From Scolanthus callimorphus (lineage: Eukaryota > Cnidaria > Anthozoa > Actiniaria > Edwardsiidae), in NCBI GenBank assembly GCA_033964015.1, contig CM066919.1, positions 24,995,204-25,059,203 on the forward strand: a stretch of 64,000 nucleotides of DNA, given 5' to 3'. The notes below the pieces were generated by a model that worked only from the letters and a program-made list of their open reading frames with translations, did not search any database and was not told the origin of the DNA. Below are positions 11,229 to 23,450 of this stretch, piece after piece. Numbering within the stretch: position 1 is the stretch's first letter; each line of letters opens with the position of its first letter. The position numbers and the translations under genes were made by a program.

Positions 11229-12486
11229 CAACCACGCTTGTTCCTGGAGCTTTATTTGAAAATGTTTATGTGGGTTTCCTGTGTTGTTTTTAGCACAGGA
11301 ATCCCAATAATCTATATGCTGCCTTTGCACTCATGTGCAAATGTACAGATGGGCCTCCCTTGCTTTAAAAAACAGGAGAGCTTCAAGTCGTTGACCACAT
11401 TGTGCCTTCTATTGATAAATTGTACATATGTTTAGGCGTTGAATGCGCGTTGAATGTTACTTTGGGCCTCCTGTGGAGTTTCGCGCACAGGGGTCCCACT
11501 AATATTTGTGCACACGCTCAAGAAAATCCTCTGATAGAATTCATTATTATTCTATTGTAATATAATGTACTCTAAAGTACAACTGTATACGATGTGGAAG
11601 ACTGACGAGTCAAGAATGTTCTTTCTCTGGTGAAAGGAAATAAAATTAGACAATGTCGTTAAATACACGTTATATTAATTTTATGAATTTGAGTCCTACA
11701 GTCCATTTCTGTTAAACTTACATTAAAAACCATGTCATAATTGGCAATATTAATGATGCTGTACTTACGGTAGTCACGCTACTACGGACGGATGGCATGC
11801 TTGTCATTTTTAAATAAAAAGGCTAAAAACGTATTGGTAATCGCAACAAGTCGAAATATGCTGCATGCCTTTGGCAATACAAATGTCACAAGCATATTTA
11901 TGTTGTGCGGATCAAAAATAGACGATTCCAGCTTCTAGCGCACGCTCTCGCACGCATACAGGGTATACCTTGTTTATGAAATGCGACGCACAATAGCGAC
12001 ATGAAACTCGCGCAGTCAATGGACTCATCTGTTGAGAAAGATTCGATTCAGACTGAAGATCGAGGCCAAAGATCATCTTCTTTTGATGCCATAGTACAAA
12101 ACGCAAAGAATCGCAGTCGTCTACTTTTGTGTTGCCATGTGACGTTTTCTGAAAGTTAGAATATTTTTTTGTTCTACGTATAAAGTAATTGCAAGGTTGC
12201 TGCAAGTCCCCCGCCGTTCATTTTTGTTTGTTGATATTTGAAATGTAAGATGAGTTCAAAGGATAACAGGTTTTCTTGCTCCTCAAGCGAAATGTAACCA
12301 TAAATATTTTAGTAACAAAACTGGTATTGTTTCTCCTCGATCTAAACATATCGATAACTTGTGCGTTTAGTACTATACTATCTCATGTCATAACAAAAAC
12401 GAAGGCTCGAAATGTGAAAATTGAAAGCCATGGAAAATTCACACTTGGACGAGTTTAAGTGAGAGTTTGTAGAAAGTGATCTTGTC
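11229..12486. other. Intergenic between gene A and orphan exon B; 3' UTR of A
   Basis: Contains the 3' UTR of gene A with a candidate AATAAA at 11639-11644. Two imperfect direct repeats occur at about 11256-11345 and 11440-11520, each with a CCTGTG...CACAGG stem. The rest is AT-rich with no recognised gene. The end should hold the promoter and 5' UTR of exon B. Confidence 0.45.
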
Positions 12487-13714
12487 ATGATGCTGGTACC
12501 CTACACTTATAACGGTAAATTTTTATTTCCACTAATTGTTTTATTTTCGAAATTGTTAAACACTGGAGCAATTCAGTTACTGGAACAAGTTGAAAACTTC
12601 TATGAAGATGGAAATACACCTCTAGAAATGAATAGAAATGGGAAATTTGAAAGTGAATATTCAAACAGAAACCCTACTGCATTTCCTCAAGGACTAGATT
12701 CTCCTTCACGGAGACCTAAGCAAGCTGATTCACCAGTCGACACTGGGAATCACTCCAACACTGCTCCCAATAGATTTAACGTTTACACTGAAGACAGTCA
12801 TAATGCCACTGACGTTGATATGCCATATGATTACAACGATTATGAAGACCCTTATGGGCAACAAAACCAAAGCGATGGAATAAGTGTAGTCTCCGAAAGC
12901 CCTTTACCGGAAAATCAAGAGATTGTTGACGCCGTAGAAGAGCAAATGGATAAAATGCCGGCAGATGTTCTAGCGACTGGTATTGTACCAGGTAATAAAA
13001 ATACGGGAAATAATGATGGCAATTCAGACGCAGTTGCGAATCACAGCAGTGATTATTTTACTGAGCAAATTGCCGGAACTAATAAAGTGGATCAGGGGTC
13101 ACGACAGGCAAATAAACAGGTGGCAATATCTTTGCACAGTAAGGAAAACCATGATAACAAACAAGAAGATGCGAATATGTCAGAGCTGATCGAAAGTATA
13201 GAAAACGAAACCGAACATTTCAGAAAAACAAATGCGACTGCTTATCAAAATAACAATGATAGCTATTCTAATCATAATACTAGCAGAGAAGGGTCAAATA
13301 ATGACACAGACGCAAAAATACATCAAGACAGCCAAGAAGAAATTGAGCTAAATGACAGCAAGGAAAAAGAAATGAATGATTCGGATGCAAGCCAGGACAG
13401 CTCAGAGATTTCGTACTCTATGGACCACGATGCGATCTCGGTAGAAATGTTGGAGAAAGAAATGAACACAAGTTCGCCTGCTAATTCAACTGGCAGTTCC
13501 TCCCACGTGAGGCTCAACGAAACGCATTTTGACAGCTCATCTCCCTTCGATGAGACTTCGCAATCTTATGGTGATCAAATCAAGGACGAAATAAAGTTCC
13601 CGCGGTTTTATCGCGCCCAAGGGACGCTGAGTTTGCCATTTGATGGAATCGTTGAGCCGTTTGAAGCTTGGTACGCCGGAGATTACAACATGAGTCGAAT
13701 CGATTATTATTATG
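12487..13714 (+). CDS. Orphan/alternative first exon B of a CfaD-type protease, with a ~330-residue Asn/Asp/Ser-rich insertion
   Basis: An ORF of 409 codons plus one base ends at a perfect TATG|GTAAGT donor. The last ~42 residues (PRFYRAQGTLSLPFDG through MSRIDYYYG) match the end of exon 1 of gene C and of gene D, in the same phase 1. Upstream is a hydrophobic N-terminus (about residues 11-30, signal peptide-like). It is followed by ~330 residues rich in Asn, Asp, Ser and Glu with many N-x-S/T sequons. No homologue of exon 2 lies between 13715 and 16020. Splicing to exon 2 of gene C (17316) would be in phase and give about 960 residues. It is therefore either an alternative first exon or promoter of C, or an abandoned duplicate. 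The long open frame argues for selection. Expression is unknown. Confidence 0.65.
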
Positions 13715-14188
13715 GTAAGTTGGACATTCTACGTTATATAAATTCCCTAAACACCAAGTAGACATTTATAACGTATACCCCTATACCCGCCGGGTAAACA
13801 ATTCGGGTCTATCGGCTGTAGACTCGCGCAGTGCGGTTCAGGGTACGTGCGCTTTTTAGGCCAGTACTCGGGATGCCCTGTGCTCAGCAAAGGAAACCGC
13901 TGTTTTAAATGGCGGGAAAAATGGCGCGCGCGCGCTTTTGCCACAGGCAGCTCATCAGTCGTGATGATCTACCAATGAGCTTGCTAAACTTGTTGTTATG
14001 CATGTATGTTTATACTTTTGGTCCCATGGCGACCTTTTTAAATGAAGTTACTTTTTTACGTTTTAACTTAAAAGTATCATTATATTATATATATTATCAG
14101 TTATTTTATCTCATTCTCATTATTTTTCATTCTCATTCTCTATTTCATACTCATTTTTGTTCCCTGAGTACGAAAATAAAGAAATAAG

Positions 14189-15491
14189 ACAGTCCGGTTC
14201 ATTACCAGTTTTGGTAATATCAATTTTGCTCATTACGCATGCATAATAGGACAAAATGGCGGCTGTAGCTGATATTAGCGTACCCTTCATAAAATGTACC
14301 TTTTCTTCCTCTAGAACGTCCCTACCCATGAACCTTTGCCTGAAAGGCATGACAAGGGCAACAGGAACTCCATATTGCTTGCGAAACTAACGAAATCGGA
14401 GCGAAGTACGAAAATATTTGAAGATTTACTGCTGCCTCTATCAAGTTTTTACACTAATTTTTGCCTGATCGTATAGGGAAAAGGCCGAATTGAAGTAGGT
14501 TCCACCCATATTTACAAAAAATGCACCCATAGGCGTGAAAATATAGTAGTTTTGCTTCCTATATATACAAGAATTACTTGGGTACCCGGCGATTTCGTGG
14601 GGTACTCGCGATGTGAAGTCAAAATCTCTTCGCCATCGGTAGATGTACTCGAAGCGCCACGTCAGAAGTCGAGCCGTTTATATGTGCTGCTCTCGTGAAG
14701 TCGATAATAACTACCAGAGGAAAAAGGCAAGGGGAAGAGCTCATCAAAGATCAGCAAGGAAACGAGTTTCTGCGTTCAGTTCCATCGTCTTTGGTTTTGA
14801 TATGGACCCGAGAGCTCGGATTAGCGTGTATAAGCTTTATTATCACCAGCCGACAAATGACCCAAATTATAACAGGGTAAATACAAAACCCCATACAAAT
14901 ATGGCGTACCCTTTTAAAGTTATAAGGCACTGACCAACTAAACTCGAAGCGAAAGTCCGCGGTTTCAGCATCGTTAAACAAAATCAACTGGTACACAAAC
15001 GAAGCCTAAAGCCATATAACCGTCCGGGCACTCGAGTTTGGCAGGGATTCGACTGCGCCATGCAGTGACCAACGGCCAAGCCTTGAAACAACGGATACTG
15101 AATAGCCAGGAGTTTTCTGTTCACCTAGTCTTCTGTTTTCCATTGCAGATGAGGCTAATTTCCTCGATAGGACGACACATAAAGCCGTGAAGGGCGAAGT
15201 GAAAGCAACCCCGGGGCGATGCCAAAACCCACTCGAATGATAACAGCCGAGACCGTTTAATTGGTTTCAAGGGTCTGTTCTTGCCTTACAAACTAAAATA
15301 CATTACTTCTCTGTCAAAATACTAAGGCCGGGTAACGAGGATGATTTTCTGCGAGTCCTGTTCGATTTTATAGCCGTCGTTGTTTTGAAAGTACATGGAA
15401 CTACAGTGGGGGGAGGGGGAGAGTTCTGTGATCTGATTGGCCGAGCGGTTGTTTACAACATATTACCAAAACTGGTAATGAACCGGACTGT
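14189..15491. mobile_element. Non-autonomous DNA transposon with 32-bp terminal inverted repeats
   Basis: The left end (14189-14220) starts ACAGTCCGGTTCATTACC and the right end (15460-15491) is its complement, ending GGTAATGAACCGGACTGT. The match covers about 32 bp. The flanks share AAG, a possible 3-bp target duplication. No transposase was recognised in the 1.3-kb interior. It separates orphan exon B from exon 1 of gene C. Confidence 0.8.
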
Positions 15492-16020
15492 AAGATAGGG
15501 TCACAAGTTTGGAAAAGACGCTTTGATGAGTTTGTATATTGCAAGGTGCAACAAATATTTGCTCCACCCGAGGTGAGGGAAAATACTGGTACCCGGCATT
15601 TGTTTGATAAATAGGAACCTTCCAAAGCGAACGAATCACGTTTTTAAGTGAGTTAATCATGTATTTACGTGAGTATTACAATAGATATGTTTTAAGAAAA
15701 ATTATGCAAACATGTCCCAGAAGCATTGAACTGGAATTTCAACAGTTCTTCATTTCGGTTATTTATAGCACAATGCCATTCTTCCTGTTAGCAGAAATAA
15801 TTAATCTATTCATAAAAACATAAAGAACGGACTAAAAGCGCCGCATTATTGCAAAGGCTATTTGAAAACGTTGGTTGTTTCAATGAAGCCCTCTTCAAAG
15901 GTGACAACCACGACGACATTGGCGTCTGCCGCGTAAAGGTTACTAGCCGTTATTCAAAAGAAGAAAGCGTAAAATCAGTCGAAACAGGAACTACAGTTTC
16001 ACCCGAAGTCCTCAAGTATT

Positions 16021-19000
16021 ATGAATTTGAGAGGAGTACTTTATTTAATAATTGGCTTGGTTTTGACTGCCAGTTTTATCGGAATTGGGTTGAAACTACG
16101 ACAAGTTTTTCAAGAGTCCAAGAAAGAGAAAAATACTAATCCTACACAGAAAGACGAAAAAGCTAAATTACGTTTCGACTTGCCGCGATTCTATCACACA
16201 TCCGGGACATTGCACCTTCCATATGATGACGTCCACGAGCCTTTTGAAGCTTGGTATGCGGGGGATTATAACATGAGTAGGATTGACTACTATTATGGTC
16301 AGTATTATGGCGCAAGACGGGAAATAACAGTCTTATGATCGATTCCTCTGGTATTTATTGTATTTAACGGACTTCCCTGGACGCTTTACACAAATCCTGC
16401 GGCGTGCTGGAAATCTCAGCTCTGTACTCTATTCTTAACATATTCTACAAAAAATCCGAATTTAGTCAAGTCGACGCTGTTCTTATCGCTAAATCTTACT
16501 GTTGTGAATGCGTGTTCGTAATTTAAATTGCTGTGATGCGATAGCTCAACCCTTATACCTGCTCGTTATGGCCTCTTGTCTCCTTCAAAATATTAGCGAT
16601 GAGCGCAGGAGTTTGATGTTCATGTTTCAGTATTTTTGGGATCAAAGCGTCATCGGTTGTCAAGCTAAAAATGGCAAACGGCAACGGACAATGGTTATGC
16701 AAATTTGAGCACAAACTGTAGACTGATGGCTATTTATCTTAAAATCCAGTGTAGCGGGTTACAACAGACAGTTGTGACGGTGCAACCTTTTCTGAAATAG
16801 GTGTTGTGCAGCTCAAGTAAAACTTACTTTCAGCCGAGCTGCGCACCTGCTTTTCTTCACCTACGCGCCTTTGTTTGGGGCTCGTGTTTCGCGTCATGCT
16901 CAGCTCATCACGGGTCACGCATGAGACAGGTGAATTAAAGCGCGCGTAGCAGAGATCAAGTTTCTCTCATATATACGGACGTTCACCAAATAAGGGTAAA
17001 TACGTAAATAAAAGAGAGTCGTCGTTGCTCCGCGCGCTTCTATCACCTACACGCCTTGTTTGGGTCTCGAGTTTCGCGTCACGCTCAGTGCATCACAGGT
17101 CAGGCAAGGAACAGGTGAATAAAAGCGCGCGTAGCAAAGACAACTTTTCTCTTGCATTTACGAACGATTGCCAGTCTTAATTCCAAACAATCTGTGTATT
17201 TCTCTCTGTTCAATTTTCATAATGAGTCTCTTCTGAAATATTAAGCTAGTGCGGAGCCACTTGTGATGGATTCCCAATGTTGACTCTCGTAAAGAGTTTC
17301 TTTTACTTCATCAAGGTATGGACAAGACGTTTCAGCGCGGTGATCTGCTCAAGTACGGCGTCTTGGTCAAGGTGGTGCCCGCCCACTGGGGTAAAAACGA
17401 GAATCTGGACAAAAACACCATCAGTTGTTGGTATCGGCCTGGTTTTCGTTGGGCGCCGCAGAGAGGCCAGAATATACTGCCGGAAAACCTGAAGCATTTT
17501 AAGGTAGGGAAAAGTATAATATATAGATTTAGCCACTGGCTAAAAGTGGAGCTCCCGGTTACACATTTTTTTTATAAACGGACGCGCAGTATTTTCCCGC
17601 CGAAATGAAATACGGTTTTTGGGTTGCCTGTGGTAGGGGCGCGCAGACACGGACGCGCCCCCGATACCAAAATGGGAATACCGCTGAACCATGAAAAATG
17701 AAGTCGATCGTATACCGGAGTTCGAATTGTATTTTGCCTGCGATACCTATGGTGCTCCGCGCTGCGGCCTTCGGCCGCTAAAGAGCTCCACTATAACAGT
17801 TTTTTTTAAAATAAGGAAATTATTTTAAGAATCACGTATACCTGTCTCAAGTATATCTTGATATAAGGACACCGAACATTCTCGTACCCAGAGGTGGCTC
17901 TGGTGATAGGCGTTTGAGGATCTTTGCTGATGGAACCAATCAGAGCGCGCGAAAATGACTATTCACTGATTTGGTATATACTAATAAATCTCGCGCATGC
18001 GTCAGTGGCTGTCACCAGAGCCTCCCCGCGAGGTTACGAGCCGGGGAGCTCTGGGTTCGAGAATGATGTTTCTTGGTAATACTTATGCGCATGCGTTAAT
18101 GGAAAGATGCCAGTAAAAAGCGTGTCATGTGGTCTATGTCAAAGAAAATAACGAGGACGATATAGAATGGTAATCGAATTAAACATGAATAAAACAAAAT
18201 CGAGATTTATTGAAAACAGGAATAGATAAGATTAAATGACAAGTGTCCCACATGGATCTCATTGCTGACTTTTCGACCTATATATACCTTGCGATTACAG
18301 ATAACTATAGGGATAAGGTTGGTTGTTCACTACGCTTCCGGGCGTACTCTCACCGCGAGGTCACTGAGTCGCTACCGAGCAATTAACTGAGTTCCCCTCG
18401 GGATAACGGCTGTCAGGGCAGAAATCTCTGGCGTGGACGTAAGAACCGTACGGTCGCCATACGAAGCTTCAGCTCTCGGGGAGATGTCTGGATGTATGGT
18501 CCTGTTTTTTTACCTACCTTTCTGTTTTATGTATTTGACTCCTTTTTCCCATACGAATCAGTTCGCCGGAGAGGAAATACGCAGTGGAATGCCGACTCTC
18601 AAGTACTCGCGGAATACCACAGTATTCAGCAAGAAGAACTCCTATACCTTCTATATTACCAAGGAGAAACCACACCGCCCGATGCGTTATATAATGCATG
18701 GCTATGACACTCTACTGCAATCATTCTACGATCATTATGTCATGGACTACCTGTCTTTTCAACCATGGATGTTTGATTTTAAAATCATGAAGATACCGAA
18801 AGGTAAGTAAGGTCCGTTTTAAACGTCGAACTTAATTCTGTCGCGCTAAATTGACTGGGTTTATTAGCCAGTAAAAACAAGTAATTTCGATACGATTAAG
18901 TTTATGAGTTTAACTGTCTGGCAAAATGGAGAAGATCTCAGCCCTGATTTTAGGAGCGCTGGAAGGATCGAAAATTGTATTTTAGCTCGGCAGTAGCGCG

Positions 19001-22000
19001 GCCTTGGCACGGCAGATAGCTAAGAGTGTTTGGTCAGAGTCAATTACCTGTTTACTATTTTGTTGTTGTCGTTATCCATGCAGCTTTAAAATTTCCCCAT
19101 ATATAGTCTGCAAGGGTTAACGTAGTAGTTGATATGAGTTAGGCACAGTACTTGATCTGAGACAAACAACAAACAAACAGCAAAGCGATTAGCTTTGTGG
19201 ATCGCGGGCGGGGCGTTGGGGTTGCTATCCGTTCCTTTCCATGCTAACTTGAACTTCTTAGTGCTTCATCCCCTTTTGCCCTTACCTTTGTCATTATTAG
19301 ATTAGTTTGATTTGCTTTGTTGTTCAGAAACCTACACGTTGCTATTCCACAGGCACAAAATGCGAAAAAGAGCTTAGCAAACTAAAGTCCAACTTCCACT
19401 TCAATCCCATGGCGGAGTTTATGCATGAGAACTTTGACGATGTGGACGTGGAATCAGCCTATGAACACTACAGACATCACCATAACAAATCGTACACGGA
19501 TCACCAGGAATACAACAAGAGGAAACATATCTACAGACATAATATGAGGTGAATGCCATATCACAAAAAAATACTTGATCATTTTTACGAATCCGCTTGG
19601 GTTGCCTGTGATTTTGAAATATCGTTATACCAGGCCCTTTGGTCGAGACAAAAACAATATTGCGACCAAGAGGACGATGTTTCTCGAACATCTGCAAGTT
19701 TTGTTTGATTTTCCTGCCTTTTTCGTTAAAGATATGAGAGTAAAGTTGACAAATTTTTGGCAAACGTTTCGTTAAAAGTTATCTTAAACTTGGCACAAAA
19801 AAAACAACACAGAACGCCAAAAATCAGAGGGCTATGCATTGTGTCCGTTTCTCAAAAACGTGGCGATTCCGGCGTGTATTAAGCGAAAATGGTCTCTTTG
19901 AACTTATCCCATTTCATTTTTCGCCAGGTATATTCGATCAAAGAACAGAGCTGGCCTCAACTACACTCTAGCACCAAACGAGATGGCTGACATAACAGAC
20001 GAGGAGTTCGAGGCATACAAGGGGTTGTTGATCGACCCGAGCGGAGGAGACGAGGCTCTTAAGAGGCGGGAGATCCCAGAGGTTCGGTTCGAGGTACCTT
20101 CCAAGCCACTTCCTGACAATCTGGACTGGAGAGATTACAGTGAGTCAATTTTCTCATATTTTGTATTTTACATCCCAAAAAGTGATAGAAATCTGACGGC
20201 ACATTGTACGCCACATCTCTCAAACTGGCAACTCGAGGCAAAAAAGCACTGTAAAGCAGTCTATCGGTCAATCAGTGAGCTGTATAGAACGGATTTCACA
20301 TGGCTGTCAAAACTTGTTATGTAATTGCGATTGCTTTGCGTTCTCATTGGCTACTCGTTTTTCTCAGCCATCAAATACTTTAGTAAATACAATTGTGTTA
20401 TTACTTAGTAATTGGTTCGGCTTGCAATTGGCTGAGACTAAGCCATTTAGGAGCAAGTCGTGATTTCTCTCGATTCTGATTGGCTAGTGATTGCTCAATT
20501 GCATTGTTTTCACGACAGTCATGTGAAAACCGCTCTATTAGACATTTTCCTTGTCTTTATAGTAATGATATCATGAAATCTTTCGTTCTCCAGATGTGGT
20601 GACACCCGCTAAAGCTCAAGGTCGCTGTGGATCATGCTGGACATTTTCCGCCATGGGGCCCATAGAGGGGGCTCTAGCTATACAGGTAACTATTATAAGG
20701 CGTTCTGTGTACCCCTTACATCAGAAAGGAACTGAAACTATATATAATATATGTCCTATTTATAGCTCAAATTGTTGAATTTTGCGCCGGTTGATTACGC
20801 CATGGGGCCCATAGAGGGGGCTCTAGCTATACAGGTAACTATTATAAGGCCTTCTGTACCCCTTACATCAGAAAGGAACTGAAACTATATATAATATATG
20901 TCCTATTTATAGCCCAAATTGTTGAATTTTGCGCCGCTTGATTGCGCGCTTTTCTGCTCCGCCAGTCAAAGTCTCTGGGCCAATAGGATCCTTGTCCTGT
21001 GCTGCCTAGCGCAGTCAAGGGCATTCTCGTACCCAGAGCTCCCCGGCGCGACACCTTAGTCGCAGGGGAGGCTCTGGTGACAACCATAGACAGACGCATG
21101 CACGAGATTTGATACACTGGAGCTTTCTGCGCATGCCCCAACGTTCAAAATGAGCCAATCAGATCTCATTTTCGAATCCAGAGCTCCCCGGCTCATCTGC
21201 TCACAGGGGAGGCTCTAGGGACATCCATTTGAGGGCCTTCGCTGATTGGCTGATTTTGAACGTGGGGCATGCGCAGAAAGATTTCTCTCAACGGCTCTGT
21301 ATCAAATCTCGCGTATGCGTCAATGGCTGTCACCAGAGCCTCCCGCGAGGTGACGAGCCGGGGTGTTCTGAGTTCGAGAATGATCAGACCTATCCTACTA
21401 GCATGCTTTGAAAATATAACTTGACTGCCAGAAAAAAAAAGATAAAATATAGTAAATTTTGTTGTTTTCCTTACCTGTCAGACAGGTAAGCTAGCTGATC
21501 TGGCAGAACAACAGCTGTTGGACTGTTCATGGGGTTTTGGTAACTATGGTTGTCGTGGTGGATTTTCCTGGCGAGCGTTGGTCTGGGCCAGGAAGTTCGG
21601 TATATCGACCAGCAAATCCTATGGACGCTATTTGGCCCAAGTAAGTACCGACGTATTATCTTGATTGGTGAAAGTGCTTTCTATCCTTACTGTTGTTATA
21701 TTAGTAATGGTGCACTCCAAGCAAAAAAACAAAAAAAAAAAACGCGTGCGTCTTGTTCGGAAAGACCTTGCAGGAATCCTAGTGACTTTTCGAAAATATC
21801 CAATTTTGAATATCAAGATGTTTTCTGGTGAAAATGTCGTTTTCCAACATTTGCTCAATATGGCAGTTTTTACTTAATCCCCATATCTGGAAGTCCAGTA
21901 GATTTTTTAGCTTCTTTTCGCACTCTAAATTACCGAAAATTCGTTGGGGAGAAACGTTGCTCGTATGTAGGTGCGCCATCTTTGTTTGATCCCCTGAGAG

Positions 22001-23315
22001 CCAGGTGCTACTACACAGGGAACAATTAAGTCTGAAGAAACCCATGTGAAAAGCTGAATTTCCCAAGGCACACGCATGAGAAATGTTCGGGAATTCATAT
22101 GGATAGCCATGGGAAATCCGAATACCTTAGCATTATTCTACCATGGGAAATTCAGCTTTCCCCATGGATAGACACCTCTTTCTTGATAATTTTACAGGAA
22201 GGGTACTGCCACTGTGCCAAGAAAGATAAATGCAAGACAGTGAAATTTAATCGCGTCATGACGGTGCCTAAACGCAATGAAAACGCACTGCGCCGCGGCC
22301 TAGCGCGGTACGGACCGGCCTCCATAGCAATCAACGTGGACCGCAAGTCTCTCAAGTTTTACGATTCAGGCGTATATGATGACCCAGGATGCAGTAAGTT
22401 GTATAAAAACATTGTCGTCGTTATGTGTACTAAAAACGTGCACTGTAAAAGCGCACTGGTCATTTTGACCATAAAAGTTCAAGTTTCAAGTTCAACTTGA
22501 AACTTGAACTTATTCCAGACCAAAGAACAATAGAATAAGAATAAGTCTGAGATGACCAATTTATTTTAATCAATTTGACCGTCCGTTTTTACAGTGTTTT
22601 TAAAATTCCATTGGGGATTCCACCTTTCAAGTATACTTGACCAGGGGCTCATAAGTATTTATGAGCCCCTGACTTGATGATAAATCCCGCGGATTCAGCA
22701 AAAATAAAGGCTAGAATAATAGCATGCCTAGTCTTCTAGCAGGGACCATTTTCACTTGGCGTATACATCGCAGGGTACAATTCTGCACAAGCCGTCTGTG
22801 ATTGGGCCAGACAGTATGAGGCCAATGGCATTCTCTGAGCCTTTATTACCTTCACAACTTTACGCTAGAAAATCTAGGACTCGTTAAGTTATAAGGAAAC
22901 AAGCGTCCAGTTGTAATATCAAAGATTTCTTGTATTGTCCACAGAGCCACGGACTAATCATGGTGTGGTGATTGTTGGTTATGGCGAAGAGAAGAACAAG
23001 TCGTACTGGATCGTCAAGAACTCCTGGGGAAAGTTCTGGGGAGAGGAGGGATTTATAAAAATAGCAAGAAAGAATAACCAATGCGGGGTCCTTACAAATG
23101 AACCTATATTTGTCAAGTTCGAGGGCTTGGATGACAAAGTTTCTAAGGAAAGGGACATGGAATTCCCGTTTGAGAAAATGGTGAAGCGAAAGTTCGTGGA
23201 TACCGAGAGAGCAATGAACATCTCTGCGCTGAAGCTTTCGCCATTTGATTATAAGAGATCGCGTATAGACTTTTGGACACCGCCCCAGTTTGTTAAGAAA
23301 AACAAGGACACGTGA
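16021..23315 (+). CDS. Protease gene C: papain-family (C1A) cysteine protease of the 26/29-kDa / CfaD type
   Basis: Nine exons: 16021-16297, 17316-17503, 18562-18802, 19353-19548, 19928-20139, 20594-20685, 21482-21640, 22198-22393, 22945-23315. Phases join throughout, giving 643 residues. The N-terminus is a strong hydrophobic segment (about residues 6-22) before a Lys-rich stretch, so a type II signal anchor is as likely as a cleaved signal. Exons 1-3 encode the family's N-terminal domain, exons 4-5 an I29-like prodomain ([17 protein letters not shown]), exons 6-9 the protease. Triad: Cys about 386 (CGSCWTF), His about 526 ([10 protein letters not shown]), Asn about 546 (KNSWG), with Gln 380. 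In insects the homologous precursor is cut into 26- and 29-kDa chains, and the same is plausible here. The C-terminus is extended by ~45 charged residues. The exon 1 donor (GTCAGT) is weaker than that of exon B. AATAAA lies at 23340-23345. Confidence 0.87.
16857..17160 (+). repeat. Two ~120-bp direct repeats, period 186, intron 1 of gene C
   Basis: Copies at about 16857-16975 and 17043-17160 share TCACCTAC, GCGCC, TTTCGCGTCA, GACAGGTGAA-like and AAAGCGCGCGTAGCA blocks in the same order. They lie 150 bp before exon 2 of gene C. They may be a duplicated MITE or an element inside a regulatory intron. No function is evident. Confidence 0.6.
17877..18065. mobile_element. MITE, CATTCTCGTACCCAGAG family, intron 2 of gene C
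   Basis: It begins CATTCTCGTACCCAGAG and ends CTCTGGGTTCGAGAATG, an inverted pair of 17 bp with one mismatch. Inside are GGCTCTGGTGA, CGCGCATGCGTCA and GCCTCCCCGCGAGG. The same family occurs at 21022-21382 and 31334-31495. Confidence 0.75.
18241..18510 (+). repeat. Dispersed repeat with a conserved 'CTGTCAGGGC...GGTCGCCATACG' core, intron 2 of gene C
   Basis: It shares ordered blocks with 35738-36030: GTCCCACATGGA, GCTGTCAGGGC or GACTGTCAGGGC, GAAATCTCTGGCGTGG, CGTAAGAACCGT, CGGTCGCCATACGA and GTATGGTCCT. The two copies lie in intron 2 of genes C and D, respectively. They point the same way on the + strand and so oppositely relative to their genes. The identity is unknown. It could be a SINE or solo element, and no Pol III boxes were confirmed. 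Confidence 0.6.
19575..19775 (+). repeat. Dispersed repeat containing GGGTTGCCTGTG, intron 4 of gene C
   Basis: The order TTTTTACGAATCCG, GGGTTGCCTGTG, AGGCCC, GCGACCAAGAG, GATGTTTCTCGA, ATCTGCAAGTTTTG and TTTTCGTTAAGATATGAG recurs at 23910-24065. It recurs in reverse complement at about 44215-44340. Shorter matches to the GGGTTGCCTGTGG block lie near 17615 and 25905. It is an interspersed repeat of unassigned class. Confidence 0.65.
20285..20537. mobile_element. MITE, TAGAGCGGTTTTCACATG family, intron 5 of gene C
   Basis: It begins TAGAACGGATTTCACATGGC and ends TCATGTGAAAACCGCTCTA, an imperfect inverted pair. A reverse-oriented copy lies at 41040-41293 with the same internal words (GATTGGCT, CCAATTGCAAGCCGAACC). 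The length is about 253 bp and there is no ORF. Confidence 0.8.
20651..20947 (+). repeat. Tandem duplication of the 3' part of exon 6 plus the start of intron 6, gene C
   Basis: A unit of 149 bp starts CCATGGGGCCCATAGAGG at 20651. It contains the last 35 bases of exon 6, its donor CAG|GTAACT and ~115 bases of intron. It is repeated from 20800 to about 20947 with few substitutions and a 2-bp loss. The second copy has the donor (20834) but no acceptor in front, so it should be silent or act as a decoy donor. Confidence 0.88.
21022..21382. mobile_element. Compound MITE(s), CATTCTCGTACCCAGAG family, intron 6 of gene C
   Basis: It starts CATTCTCGTACCCAGAGC, has an internal end ATTTTCGAATCCAGAGCTCC near 21170, and closes GAGTTCGAGAATGA near 21382. 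The two halves are largely inverted copies of each other. Each carries CCCCGGC, GGGGAGGCTCT, GCGCATGCCCCAACGTTCAAAA-like and ATCAAATCTCGCG blocks. This fits two adjacent copies in opposite orientation or one larger palindromic member. Confidence 0.7.
22441..22596. mobile_element. Short MITE with CACTGTAAAA ends, intron 8 of gene C
   Basis: It begins CACTGTAAAAGCGCACTGGT and ends CCGTCCGTTTTTACAGTG. At its centre is a perfect palindrome, AAGTTCAAGTTTCAAGTT mirrored as AACTTGAAACTTGAACTT. The element is about 156 bp. A similar CACTGTAAAAAGAC end occurs near 63047. Confidence 0.65.
22643..22670. repeat. Short perfect palindrome, intron 8 of gene C
   Basis: AGGGGCTCATAA, then GTAT, then TTATGAGCCCCT. 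The arm string GGGGCTCATAAG or its complement recurs near 4365 and 30513. It is probably the end of a repeat family rather than a regulatory hairpin. Confidence 0.6.
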
Positions 23316-23450
23316 CAATAGATTTAATATGTTTTTTATAATAAAGTCGGAGAGTACTAATTATGCTGTTATTTTATATGTCGTTTTAAATTTTATATGT
23401 TCCCCGTGATTAGAAAGCCACCACCGCCGCGAGTTTTCAGAGCTGTTATC

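Noticed and set aside
18433..18561. N-terminal part of the ORF starting at 18433, with a hydrophobic stretch
   Set aside because: The sequence before 18562 is intron of gene C. The acceptor at 18561 and the 241-nt exon length matching A and D show the coding part starts at 18562.
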